The notes: a model not told the origin generated them from the sequence alone. A DNA stretch of 45,104 nucleotides from Blepharisma japonicum (GCA_949751835.1 CATKHK010000156.1:1-45104); one strand, 5' to 3'. Counted from the stretch's first letter, positions 12,745 through 24,032 are shown. A program made the numbers and translations.

Positions 12745-12842
12745 TTGGACTCGGCACTTCCTAAGAAGCTAAGTACTATAGGAGGCGCAAGGCAGACCGC
12801 TCGCACTTAAACTTTAAGATAAGGACGAGACCTTACTTTTCC
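12745..12842 (+). ncRNA. GC-rich island, candidate Pol III RNA with weak 5S rRNA resemblance
   Basis: This ~95-nt stretch is clearly more GC-rich than the surrounding intergenic DNA. It contains GAAGCTAAG, AGTACTA-AGG and GACCGCT words in the order found in the internal region of ciliate 5S rRNA, but spacing is not normal. A possible stem pairs CTTCCTA with TAGGAGG. Near the end, AAGG-acgaga-CCTT can form a hairpin followed by TTTT, as in a Pol III terminator. It may be a 5S pseudogene, another small RNA, or chance. The strand is assigned from the T-run. Confidence 0.25.
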
Positions 12843-13045
12843 TAATTCCTAGAGTTTGCAGTGTAATGGTTTCCTTAAGGCAAAAGAACTTCCTGAATGG
12901 GCAATCTCTTATTATAAGCATAATAGCCACTTCAAAATTTTACTAATCCTAATCTTAATCATTTAATTAATAAATTCAAAATACACCCAAATTATAAAAT
13001 TTCAATCATAACTTTTAGGCTACCTCATAATATTCTATAAATAAT

Positions 13046-15682
13046 ATGGCGTCTTTAATCTCGCCTGATGGAAAATGTCTTGTCCTTACCAAATTCCAAA
13101 TCGAAGGGAAAACATCAGAAAACTTAAACGAAATTACTATTTTCCAAACCTTTATTAACCCCTCTCAAGAGGCAATAATAGAGGGTTCTTATCTTTTCCC
13201 AAAAGATTCAAATTGTGTAGTTTCCAGCTTGCAAATAAAAACTCCAACTGGGATAATAAAAGGCCAAGTACACGAAATAGAGGAATCCAAAGAAAAATAC
13301 AACGATGCTATTGCAGCGGGCAAAAAAACTTGTCTGTCTCATACAATAAGTTATGCCAGCGATTTGATAGCAATCAATGTAGGAAACATTCCGAGCGAGT
13401 CTGAGATCGAGGTTCAGATAACATTTGTGTCTGAGAGCACTTATAACAGCGAAGACAATAAATGGAAAATATATTTTCCCAATAAATTTATTGAGAGATA
13501 TCATACAGCTCAATCCTACGTCAGCTCGTCTCCTTTTCACGTGGTGCAACCAAAAGTTGACATTTATGCTTCATTTAGCATAAAATCCCATGAAAACATA
13601 AAATCAGTTGATTCAAATGTGAGCCATTTTAATGTTGAAGCCATCAATAGCAAGCATTCTATTATTTATTTGCAATTGGCTAATAATAGCGATTTAAGAG
13701 TGATCTATGAACTTGAAAAATCAAATAGTCCATGAGCATCAATTCAGCAAGACCCAAGAACTCAATTATATGGGTTCCAGCTATCGTTTATGCCTGAGCA
13801 TCCATCTGGGTTTTCTGAGTGAGAGTCTAAAGGTGAATTTGTTATTTTATTAGATAGAAGTGGGTCAATGGAGGGTTCTAATATTACTCTAGCTAAGCAA
13901 GCATTGTGTTTATTTTTAAAATCCCTCCCTGTAGACTCATACTTTAATGTTATTAGTTTTGGGTCTAAATATGACCCAATGTTTGAAACAAGCCAAAAAT
14001 ATACAGATGAAAATATTGATTGCGCTATAAATTTGATAAATAGTTTTTGAGCAGATATGGGCGGAACTGAAATTTATGAACCTCTTTGTGATGCTTTAAC
14101 TAGAAAATTAATTAGCATTGATAAACAAGGTGGCAATTTTGGAAAAAATTCTGAGTACATCAGAAGAAATGAAAGTCAAAATAGCGAAGATATCAGTCTT
14201 TATCGCCAATTTATTATCCTTATCACTGATGGAGGAGTTTCAAATGCCGATAAAATCGTCAGTATGATAAAAGAATCCAAAGGAGAAGCAATGATTAGCA
14301 CAATTGGAATCGGGCATGGAGCTTCAACTTATTTAATCAATGAAATCGCCAAAGAAGGAGGCGGCTCTTCACAGCTTATTTTGGACTCCAAAGAAATAAA
14401 TTTAGCTGTTATTTCCTCGTTGAAAGAAGCAATGATGCCTGGGTATAGTCAAATTCAATTTTTGAACCCAGAAAACTTTGAAATTTTATTCCCAAAAATG
14501 CCGTTTAAATGCCATTATGGAGAAAAAATTGCTTGCTATGGGATTATCGATGAAAATCAACCATTTCCATCAACTTTAGATATAAAGTATTTAAGCGATT
14601 TAACCAACACTGAAATGATTGTGGGGATTCCAATAAATGTAACAGAAATTGATCAAAGTTCTGCAGCTCTGGTCACAGCTGTTGGGAAATATTTTGATAC
14701 TTGCAGCAGCCAGGATCTTGTCAGGAAATCAATAAAATTTCAAGTTCTTAGCAAGGCGACAGCATTTTTAGGTGTTGAAATTGCCGTAATTAAGCATGAC
14801 AAACAAGATACTAGAGATGTCTGCCAACAAAATGTGTTTAGTAGTCAAAAATGTGGAGATGTCTTCAAAAAAAATGTGTTTAGTAGTCAAAAAAGGGATT
14901 ACAGTATGGGAATGGCAGATAGAAAAGTAGGAAAATGGCTAGGAAAAATTGGAGCAAAGAAAAGGCACAGAATGTGTATGAGAGAGAACATTCAAGGGAT
15001 TACCAAGCCTGCCATCAGAAGATTGGCAAAAAGAGGGGGTGTTAAAAGACTTTCTGGGTTAGTTTATGATGAAACAAAAAATATACTTAAAATATTTTTG
15101 GAAAATATTATAAGAGATGCCGTAACTTACACAGAGTATGCAAGAAGAAAGACTGTTAATGCATTAGATGTAGTTTATGCACTCAAAAGACAAGGAAAAA
15201 CCTTATATGGCTTTGGTGATGAGAAAAAAAGGGATATAAATTATAACGTAAAATCCAAATATAAAACGATAAAATCAGAAAGCTCTATGCTTGGCCTTTT
15301 GGGAAGCAAAAAATCACCTCAGCAGCCATTGCTTATTGGTTTTAATAACAGGAATTTACGACATGAAGAAGAAGAAAAAGAAAAAAAGACAGAAATAGTT
15401 CCTAAAGCTAAGCAAATTGAGGACTTAATAGCTCTTCAAAAAATAGATGGGCATTGGGAATTCAGCTCTGAGATTATGACGCTTATGAATAGTATTCTCA
15501 ACTTAATTGAAAATATAGAAAATGAAAGTGCTGGACTTATAACAGCGTTGATCCTTGCAATTTTCGAAGAAAAATTTAAAGAATTTGAAAATATATGATG
15601 CTTGGTAGCAGCAAAGTCGAAGAAATGGCTAAAGAAAAGCGGATTTCAAGAAGTTCACTTGGCTGATTTGGGATACTTCTAA
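13046..15682 (+). CDS. VIT-VWA domain protein with an in-frame histone H4 (878 aa)
   Basis: One frame from ATG 13046 to TAA 15680-15682 includes four TGA-Trp codons. Residues ~1-130 form a VIT domain ([18 protein letters not shown]). Residues ~262-460 are a VWA domain with a complete MIDAS: D270-x-S272-x-S274, T341 in GGTEI, D395 in LITDGG. Residues 623-724 are a full-length histone H4 starting at its own Met ([11 protein letters not shown]) and ending at TLYGFG, with no stop or gap in the globular part. By my hand count, ~78% of the last 82 residues are identical to canonical H4. The C-terminus ([29 protein letters not shown]) resembles the tail of VWA5A-type proteins. The two paralogs at 35346 and 38217 share everything except the H4, which sits in their variable Ser/Lys linker. 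Confidence 0.93.
14829..14892 (+). repeat. 42-bp (14-codon) tandem duplication just before the H4 segment
   Basis: The 22-bp word beginning AAAATGTGTTTAG occurs at 14829-14850 and again at 14871-14892, giving NVFSSQK twice in the protein. It lies in the linker 20 bp upstream of the H4 start codon. The paralogs have a single FSSKK-type motif in the equivalent linker. Confidence 0.85.
14912..15217 (+). other. Embedded full-length histone H4 segment
   Basis: The segment encodes residues 623-724 of the VIT-VWA protein. It begins with ATG and a basic tail ([14 protein letters not shown]), then DNA-contact and histone-fold stretches nearly identical to canonical H4: [52 protein letters not shown]. 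Most changes are conservative (I/V, K/R, E/D, M/L). The position of Lys20 is Met. The final canonical Gly is replaced by Asp, where the frame runs into the host linker. No intron, stop or frameshift occurs in it. Confidence 0.95.
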
Positions 15683-16127
15683 ATAATATTTTATTTTATC
15701 ATACAAATGTATAAATTAATCTTTCTGATAAATTTACAATTTTCGAGTTATATAGGTAACTGATGTAAAGCTATGCTATCTTTTTATAATCAAATTTTCT
15801 CAGAAACACATTATTAAATCTTGATATTTATCTCATAAATTGAGATCCAATCGATTTTAAATTATCTAAAAAATCTCTGAAATCAAAGCTGAAACTTGAG
15901 AATTTTTATAACTTAAGGTCAGCTGTAGGTGAAAACAAGCTTTTCTCTTAAAGAAAATGATATCATGAATTTTATTTATAAAGCATCTTTCCTAGTAAGC
16001 ACTGAGTTAAAAAATGAATCACTTGAGCAGTCCCAATTGAGTGCTTATTTAGGATTTTAGCTACGTTTCTGTGAATCCTTAAAAATTTAATAGTAAACTT
16101 GCTTAAAAGTTTTATTTTTCTAACTAA
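15683..16127. other. Intergenic between convergent genes, no gene seen
   Basis: About 445 bp of AT-rich DNA between the 3' end of the VIT-VWA-H4 gene and the 3' end of the E2-like gene. Nothing recognisable. Confidence 0.5.
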
Positions 16128-16568
16128 TTAATTTGCATACTCTATAGTTCATTTGCGTGCAATTGCCTCAAATTTTATTTTATCATTCTTATATACTTGA
16201 GCTATATCATTATCTATAATATTATGAAGGTCAATATTCTTCATTAGATTGATAACGCACAATATGATCTGTCTTAAGGTTATCACTGAGCTTCATCTAT
16301 TATTTATTATACCCAAGCGGATCTTCCCTGAGCTGTGAACATTTGGATGATAAATTTTTGTCATAAATACTAAATTCGGCTTTTTAAGTGGATACTCTGA
16401 AGGCAACTGTATTTTCAAGAAAAATATTCCTCCCTGATAAGGAGTATTATCTGGTCCCACAATTGATGCTATCAATTCAGAAAAATCATTTCCGTTAGCT
16501 GGCCAAATGCTATATGTTTTTGGGTGATTTTTTGGTATGTCTAAAACATCTCTTGGAATTCTTCTCAT
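16128..16568 (-). CDS. E2-like protein lacking the catalytic Cys (146 aa)
   Basis: ATG at 16568 to TAA at 16128-16130 gives a full-length UBC fold. HPN is retained at residues 74-76, but the active-site position reads GKIRLGI: Cys is replaced by Arg84 (codon CGC, one transition from TGC). The following Asp of the usual CLDI motif is Gly. W92 and W140 are TGA codons. The frame is open throughout, so it is not obviously decayed. It may act as a UEV-like non-catalytic partner, or may be a young pseudogene. The closest relative in the window is the active E2 at 12002-12448 (shared [17 protein letters not shown]). Confidence 0.87.
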
Positions 16569-16790
16569 CTTTTATTATTTTTAAAAGCAAGTTTTAAATA
16601 AATTATATGAGGCATAACGATACCATAAATTTTATTTTGAATACTTTATTACGAAAAATATATAAATTTTAAATAATAAATATAATTTAAATTGCTAGAT
16701 TGTTAACTGGGGTTATTGAGCAGCAGATCTCTTAATAATTTTTATTATTATAACTTGTGCACATTTAATAATATTATTATATGATCTGCT

Positions 16791-19340
16791 CTATATTCTT
16801 GTATCAAAATGCACTTTAATCTTATCACCATTTTTACCATTTCCAATGTCTAAAGTAAACTCCAGTCCAGGAAGATTTTCTTTATAATACTCCCTAAGAT
16901 GCAAATAACACTCTTTTGCAGTGCTTTCATCATTGAGCTTTATGCAATGATAAAGCAGCAAAGCTCCAACTTTTAAATAACAAGCGTAAATTTTCTTTTC
17001 TTCGCAAAGCCTAATAAATTCTCAATGGTAGTGCTTCTGCCTAGGAAAATCGTTTTTCAATAAATACAAATATCCAAGATAAAAATAAATTTTTAAAATT
17101 CCAGTGGTTCAGAAAAAATTATTTATATAAATATCCAAAGCTTTCAGTAAGTAGCTCTCAGATTCCTCGAGTCTCTCCAAACTAAAATAATTTGAACCCA
17201 ATCATAAATAAACATCTGCTTTTTTATCAACATAAGTTCTTAAGTATCTCTCTAATATCTCCTCAGCTTTCTTAAAGTATATCTCTGCTTCCTCAAAATT
17301 ATTTCTACAATGAAATAGTTCACCAATATGAATCAGCACATTTAATTGATGATTCCAACCTTCTTTATTATTAAAGTGAACTAAATTCAATTTTAAATAC
17401 TCCAAAACTGAATCAGCTTTTTTATAGTCTTCTTGGTACTCGTAATTTCTCAAAAGACACAAATTTATCGCGAGCATAACATTTTTATTTTGATTTTCTT
17501 TGCAATCTAAGCACTTACGACAAACTTCTTCACATAATTTATATTTTTTTTGTTTAATGAGTGCCTCATTAATAAATTGAATACAAGATCCAGATCATGA
17601 ATATGAGCCCTCATAAGATTCGAATAATTTTATCGAATTTTCTATATGATAATTAGTTTTTTCAATATTTCCAAATCCATAATGTATCATAGATAATATA
17701 GTGTGAATTATGATCAGAGCGCTAGTACTTGTTTTAATTGAGCTTTCATATAAGCATGTTTCAAGAATCGTTAAAGCTCTAGTGTAGTCGCCTTTACCAA
17801 AGTATGTTCTTCCAATATGATAATCTATACATCGTAGCCATATATTGTTTTCTCCTAAATTTGTTAATGACTCTTTTGCAAGATTATAATATTTAAGTGA
17901 TTCATCATATCAATGCTGATTAGAGTATATGTGCCCCAAAGTTATATTCATCTCGACAACAACCTCATTATCTTTGGTTAATCTTTTTTCGAAAATTTCT
18001 TTTGCTTTGTAAATTTCTTTGGTAGCAGCTTGGTAATTGTCCTTTTCAATGAATATTTTCCCAAGATAAAAATGTATATAGCCCATTAAGAAATTATCGA
18101 TAAGTTTTGTTTTTTTCGATAAAATAATTAATTTTTTAAATAAATCTAATGCAAAATCATATTTTTCACATTTGAGCATCGCCCTTCCTATAAAGAAACA
18201 AGAAAGAGTCATTGTTTTAGCTGAAATTTGTCCATATTTTTTTAAAAAACGCTTAAATTTGGCATATAAGGCATTACAATTGTCATATAATTTTCAGAGA
18301 ATTTTGAAAGCAAAAATAGTGTTGGATTCATTATTAATGATCAAATTGCCATGCTTTACAAGAGCGTGATAAGATTTAAATAAATATTTTTGGCATTTTT
18401 CGATATTCCATTCATCAAGATAATAGCAGGAAATTTTATCATAAATATAACTGAGGAAAGTAGAATGATTTCTCCCTAGTTGTAGCAAAGACTTTGAGCA
18501 CTTTACAAAATATTTCCTATTCTTCAAAATATGAAAAATACGCTGAAAAGCTATGTAAAAAATAATTAAATAGTATTTATAATCTTTTTTACTTATCTCA
18601 TTTTCAACCTTATCTCACAAAGTTAAATCAACATTGAAATCTTGATCAATAAGATTAGCAATAAAGTTTTGAATAATTGTAATTTCATCGTGTATCTCAA
18701 GTTCAAATCAACTTAAATAGAGTGAAAACTCTCGCAGATTATTTAAAAACTCATAAGCTAGCTTATATCGACGATATTTGAGGTATTCATCTAATATTTC
18801 TGAAATAAGAGGATTAAAATATTTGCTTGCTGGATCAAATGATAGCCCATAAAGAATTTTGGAGTCTAAATGAAAATAATTATACATGAAAAAATTATAG
18901 AAATATAAAAAAGAATTTTGAAAATGAAAACTTTTTGCGTATTTCTCTGCTAGAATTTCAGGATTGATTAGAAAATATTCAATTGGAATATATAAAATTT
19001 TTTTCTTTACATATTTGATTTTCATAAGATAAGTAATAGTTACATTACAGAGTGAGGAAATTCAGCTAGTCTTGATATTTATTCTTAATGTTTTTGGGTA
19101 ATTTTTAATAATTTTTTGCTTAAAATGATTGAAATCGTTTGAGAGCTCATCCTTTATTGATTCGAAAAGATCAATAAGTATTTTTCTAGATTTTTCGTTA
19201 ATTGGTAAGATGATCTTTAGTTTTTGATGAGAATTTTTATAATGTACTTTATCCCAGTCATCTATACAAAATTTTTTATTGCAGGAATTGCATTGATAGT
19301 AAGCATCATATACTCCACAGTCTGCGCATAAAGCATCCAT
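16791..19340 (-). CDS. Zinc-finger (B-box-like) TPR protein, copy 2 (849 aa)
   Basis: One continuous frame from ATG 19340 to TAG 16791-16793 with nine TGA-Trp codons (for example TSW, LYLSW, LTLWD, QHW, YLW). The N-terminus has CADCGVYDAYYQCNSCNKKFC followed by acidic and His ligands, a B-box-like zinc finger at residues ~5-40. A Phe/Tyr-rich helical region follows. From about residue 370 on there are TPR-type repeats (GYIHFYLGKIFIEKDNYQAA, HIGELFHCRNNFEEAEIYF). It uses UAG as its stop, showing that UAG is not reassigned. A decayed E2 fragment lies immediately upstream, mirroring the E2-TPR arrangement at 9128-12448. Confidence 0.88.
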
Positions 19341-19522
19341 TTATAATAAATGAATGATAGACAAATAATTAATTAATATTGATATTTTAATTTATCTCTC
19401 AATTTACAAATTCAATCTCTGTTTTATTTTTATAAAATCTGATTTAATTACGTTAAATAAATCTATAAAGCCGATTGCCCGATAGCTTTATTTAATTGCT
19501 AAGTCAAAGGATGTTAATGATA

Positions 19523-19838
19523 TAATTATGTCCATTTCATGCTGTGGCTCCAAACTTTTCTATCGTTTTTATATATGATATTATATCAAGTTCTTGTATA
19601 TTATGAAGACTAATATTTAATAAATCTTCCTCAAAATGCAGCATGTGGCTATTTAAGTGGATAAGTAAAAAGCATTGTGAATTCAAAAAAATTATTTATC
19701 TTTATTAAGATGTCATGGTTGATAAAATTATTAAGAAAATGATTATTCTTATTGCTAGGCTTTAACTATTTGGATAAATATTTAGCCTGCCTAACACTTT
19801 TCTGGCATATCAAGCAAACAATTTCCAATTGGAATATG
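19523..19838 (-). pseudogene. Relic of a ubiquitin-conjugating E2 gene
   Basis: Reading the minus strand from 19838, a fragment IPIGNCLLDMPEK matches the E2 N-terminus, NNFFEFTMLFTYPLK-(stop)-PHAAF matches the [10 protein letters not shown] strand, and NISLHNIQELDIISYIKT...KFGATAWN matches the C-terminal helices. The HPN-Cys region is deleted, and stops and frameshifts are present. It is therefore a dead E2 copy between the zinc-finger/TPR gene and channel copy A. Confidence 0.7.
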
Positions 19839-19931
19839 GAGGAACTTTTGCTTGAATTCAAATTAAATTACCATGAATTAAATTAAATGCCTAATAATAT
19901 TTAAAGTAATAAAGTTTAATTGAATAAATGA

Positions 19932-22900
19932 TTATTTTTCTTCAAAATATTTTCCAATTTTTTGGTTTGTTTCTCCTACAGCTTTCATTAAAATGTCCAG
20001 TTTTTCATTATTCTTTCTTTGATTGGCATTTATTTTTTTTTTTAATTTTTCAATCTTCTTCTGGAAAATATCAGACTTCATTTCTGATATTTCTTCATTG
20101 CAGATCTGAAAATAATGCACATCTTGAATTTTTCTTCTCCAAAGAAGAATGCTTTCTAATTCTATTATCATTCCTGTGAGCTCTTTAAATTCAGCAATAT
20201 CTTTTTCTTCTTCAACTCTGCTAAAAGTATCTCCTATAATTGAAATGAGTAAGTTTAGCATAATAATAGGATTAATCATAGTGGCTAAGAAAAAACAGAT
20301 CCATTGAGCCAAATTCATCCCATCAGTTTCAAAGTCTCCAATATCAATTCTATAAGAAATCTCCAAATAATTTAGAATTGGGGTATCATTTTTATCAAGC
20401 ACTTGAAAAATAAATGCAAATGCCACTGTTGAATACAAAAGCAAAATCGCAAATGATTTCATATCTTTTACCACCTCTGCAAGCAAATTTACGATATATC
20501 TTGTATCTTCAAATAGTCTAAACAGTGTAATTCCTCTTAGTCAGATAACTACTACTAATAAAAATAAAATATTATATTCGATTGTAGGTTCAATTCTACT
20601 TCATATGAGCCCTGCGTATAATCATGCTATAAATGCTTGAATGGCGTCTATAATATTTCACTTATCTCTTATATATTGTGAAGGTGACACATAAAATTGG
20701 TATAATTCATATATAGAGAGAATAGTGCTTAGTAGTAAAACTAAGCCAAAAATATTATTATCACGTGGATAAGTTATTGCATAGTTTGATAATGCTAATA
20801 GATACAGCAAATAAACGAAACCTTGCAACTGCATCATCCATTTTAGATAAGACCATTTATAGTCCAAAATTTCTTGCACACATTCTGTCGTAAAAATTTT
20901 ATCGTTTTTTGAATCGTTTAAGCTCCGTAAAAAATCTAAACTGGCCTGGCTGCCTGCAGCTAGTCCTAGAGGTATTATAGTGTGTCTGAAATTAATAGGT
21001 TTTCCTTCATCTTTCTTTTGATCACCTGGCAGAAATTTTGAATCATCAATTACTAATTGTTTTGAATATTGAATAATTGGCAACATTTGATTTTCATCAC
21101 AAAATTTCTGTCCTCTTTCATATTTCCGGAAAATTGCATTATATAGTTTAGGAAGCATAGGATGTCCAGATAAATTTAGCCTTGAAATAATATCAGTATC
21201 TAAATATGCCAATGAAAACGGATTGTTTTTCGCTATTTTATCAAGCGATTTTATTATAAAGCCAATGCAGTGTGTATAGCGTTTTGATAAGGCCAAAGAT
21301 AAAGGATTTTCATTAAAAGATGTAGAAATTAATGGGATTCCATTATGCAGCGCAGCTTTTAAATGCAAAGGATAATTAAAATACGAATAGAGATGTAAAG
21401 AATTCATTTTGTAAGGATTATAAACTCAATGATCTAACTCAGGAGTATAGCTTTTACATTTGCAGTTAATGATACTATTTATATAATTAAATATTGCATA
21501 TCTGCTAGACCCAGCTGGTATATCAATTCCTGTAATATTCATAGGATTAGAAATCAAAAAAACCCTGTTTTCTGTATTATTTGTTTCTTCAGTACCTTTG
21601 CCACAATAAGCGAAATATTTGTTGTCTTTGGACACTTGGAATTTACTTATCCTCTCACCCAATTCTTTGGAAAATATTCTAGTATAGCTATCCAGATCCC
21701 AAAAAGTTACCCTTCCTTTATCGGTAGCAGATAGAAGAGTTTTATTGTCTGATAAAACTTTAAGCTGGACAATTTCTCCAGCCCACATTTTTATGGTGTA
21801 AATCCTAACTTTTAGCTGTCAATCCCATATTTTTATAGTCCCTGCACTGCTTCCTGTAAATAATAATTTTTCATGATCAGCTTTTTTGATTTTGGTAATT
21901 TTCTGCTTATGGGCCCTAAATTCTTGGGCGAGATCAGGCTTTTCTTTGCTATTGTCCCAGTATTCTATAAACCCATTAGCTGAGCCTGCTACAATTTCAT
22001 GAGATTTTATAAAAAACTCAATTGAACGTATATGGCCATGGTTTCCTTTTAAGTCTTTTACAACAGTCATTGTGCTCACATCCCACAAAAAAACATGAGA
22101 AGAACTCCCTGCAGAAACAAATATTTTTTTATTAGGAGATAACCGCAAATAAGTAATTGTATCAGCTTTACCTCCAATAACTTTTACTGATGTTGTTTCT
22201 TTGGTGACTAAATTTACTTTTTTTATGCAGTCTTGCTGATAAAGAACGATCACATCTTCAGAGACTACAATATAAAGAAAATTATATCAAAGATCATCAG
22301 AAAATTTTTCTAGCTCGACTAAAGTAAACTTTTAGATGATAAATGGCTTGCTGATATATGCTTCTTATCTGAAAAAAGGTTTCATTTTCAAAAGGCTTGA
22401 TTTTCATATATAATCATGCTATTCCCTGAAATATTATTGCAAAACGTTCTTGCCATTTGAGATTGGATTTTTGGAAATTCTGGATATTTCAGCTCAGAAA
22501 ATCTCCCTTCTTGTCCACAGGTAAAAATTAATTTGTCATCATTACTTAAAGCCATAAACCATACTCTCTTCTTATGAACTTTAATTTCATCTAGCTTACT
22601 ATCAGAATCTAGTCTCCAGAATGACAAATAACCTTTATGAGCTATAACAAGTGAAAGCTCATCTTTAGTCATACAAATCGGGCCTATGTTAATTCCTTCA
22701 GGTAAGCTTAAATTGATTTCTTTTTCAATAGCCAGAGTGTTTCTGTTAAATATAAGAGCAGACTTTAGGCATTTCATTATAATTTTTGAGCCTTGAGGAG
22801 AAAAATTAATAGAAACACAATTTTGATTGATCTCTATCTCATATTTTAGTATTCCTTTGCAAGAATATAAGGATAACTTCCCTTCTTTTTTAAATACGAC

Positions 22901-23476
22901 TAATTCTCCATTTGAAGCTACATCAAAAGCACAAAATTCATCTTTGATAAAATCCTTGATAACTCTAAGATCCCTTGTTTTAATTTTAATGACTTTATCC
23001 TCCAAAAGAACATAAATTTTCGATTTATCTTGATTTATTTTTAAGCTCAAAATTTCACTGTTAAAGCTGATTTTATCATTTTCCTCACAAGAAAGTGAAG
23101 GAATTTTTACTAAATAGATAGAATTGCTACTAGAAAAAATTGCAAAATCTTCTTTAGGTAAAATGATAGTATTGTCTAAGGAATATGCAATTTTTCTTTC
23201 AATAAAAGCTTTATTAGTAATATCAAAATAAAGAGCATAGCCACGAGAAGTGCCTGCTATATAGTGTGTTCCATTGAAAAGCTGAGCCAAGGATTGAATG
23301 CGATGATGGCAACTGCTATAAGAAGGAAAGGACTTCTTCAAAGTTTGTTGTAGTTCAGTTACTACATCTTTCATTTTGCCTGCTTCAAGGTCATTGCTCT
23401 CAAAGGCAACTCTTTTGATGTTGAATTCTATTGCTTGAGATATCATTGGAATAAGAAGCTCCTGGTTTTCTATCAT
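19932..23476 (-). pseudogene. WD40/TRP-like ion channel, copy A, split by a TA-bounded 41-bp insertion
   Basis: The coding frame from ATG 23476 continues to the stop at 19932 only if 41 bp at 22327-22367 are removed; it then gives 1167 aa collinear with copy B (24033-27557). The first ~545 residues are WD40-type repeats (IFLWDV, IEYWDNS, GTIKIWD, VTFWDLD). An ankyrin-like region follows (~670-770), then six hydrophobic segments and a TRP-type S6 (IIMLNLLISIIGDTF), and a Lys/Glu coiled coil at the C-terminus. At least nine Trp are TGA. If the insertion is spliced out at the DNA level the gene is functional; as assembled it is broken. It is called a pseudogene only for that reason. Confidence 0.85.
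22327..22367 (-). mobile_element. 41-bp TA-bounded insertion, IES-like
   Basis: Copy B reads ...AAAG-TA-TCTG... on the plus strand. Copy A has TA at 22325-22326 and again at 22366-22367, with 39 bp between. Precise loss of one TA plus the interval restores both the sequence and the frame of copy B. It is not GT...AG in any register and is not the 15-nt size of the intron seen here. TA-flanked, precisely removable, frame-breaking DNA is the signature of ciliate internal eliminated sequences. Confidence 0.65.
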
Positions 23477-24032
23477 CTTAATGATATTATTAAACTCTCA
23501 ATATAATATTATTTGTTTTGCATTGTATTAACCAAAAATTATGTTGTGTTGATAAACATTATAAAGCTTGAAGATGGCTATAGACCAAGATTTTCTTGAC
23601 ATATGCCATTTATTAAAATTGCTTATAAATAAAATTTAATACTGCACGCTATTCAAAAATAATTAATATATAGTAATAAACATTAATAGTTATTTATAAT
23701 CAATTAACTTGTCCACAGATTTTAATTGTGCCATTAAATTTTCTTATCTAAGATAGATATATAGTAGATAAGCACATATTCTTTGAAATCTGATTATGAT
23801 CAATATTAAAATAATATTAGTTTATCTCTATAATTATCAAGGATATTATTTAATTACTTAGGGAATTATTCTCATCTGCTGGCTCGGCTATAATTTTTTT
23901 GGATGACTCTTTAAACTGTCTAGCACTTTTCTTGACAAACAATTTCCTATTTGACTATGGATGAATTGCTGTTAATTTATAATTACCATGAATTAAATAT
24001 TTGCAAGTAATAGAGTTTAATTGAATAAATGA
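23477..24032. other. Spacer between channel copies
   Basis: AT-rich. The part from about 23875 to 24032 resembles 19760-19931, the downstream flank of copy A, including the outer end of the E2 relic. The duplicated unit therefore included this 3' flank. No gene seen. Confidence 0.6.

Noticed and set aside
9128-19340. Explaining the many in-frame TGAs as readthrough or pseudogene stops
   Set aside because: They fall at conserved Trp positions (E2 WSP, WD repeats, pepsin-fold W) and alternate with TGG between paralogs, while TAA and TAG end the same genes.
22327-22367. Explaining the 41-bp insertion as an intron
   Set aside because: No GT...AG register fits, and the only intron recognised here is 15 nt. 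TA-bounded DNA excision fits better.
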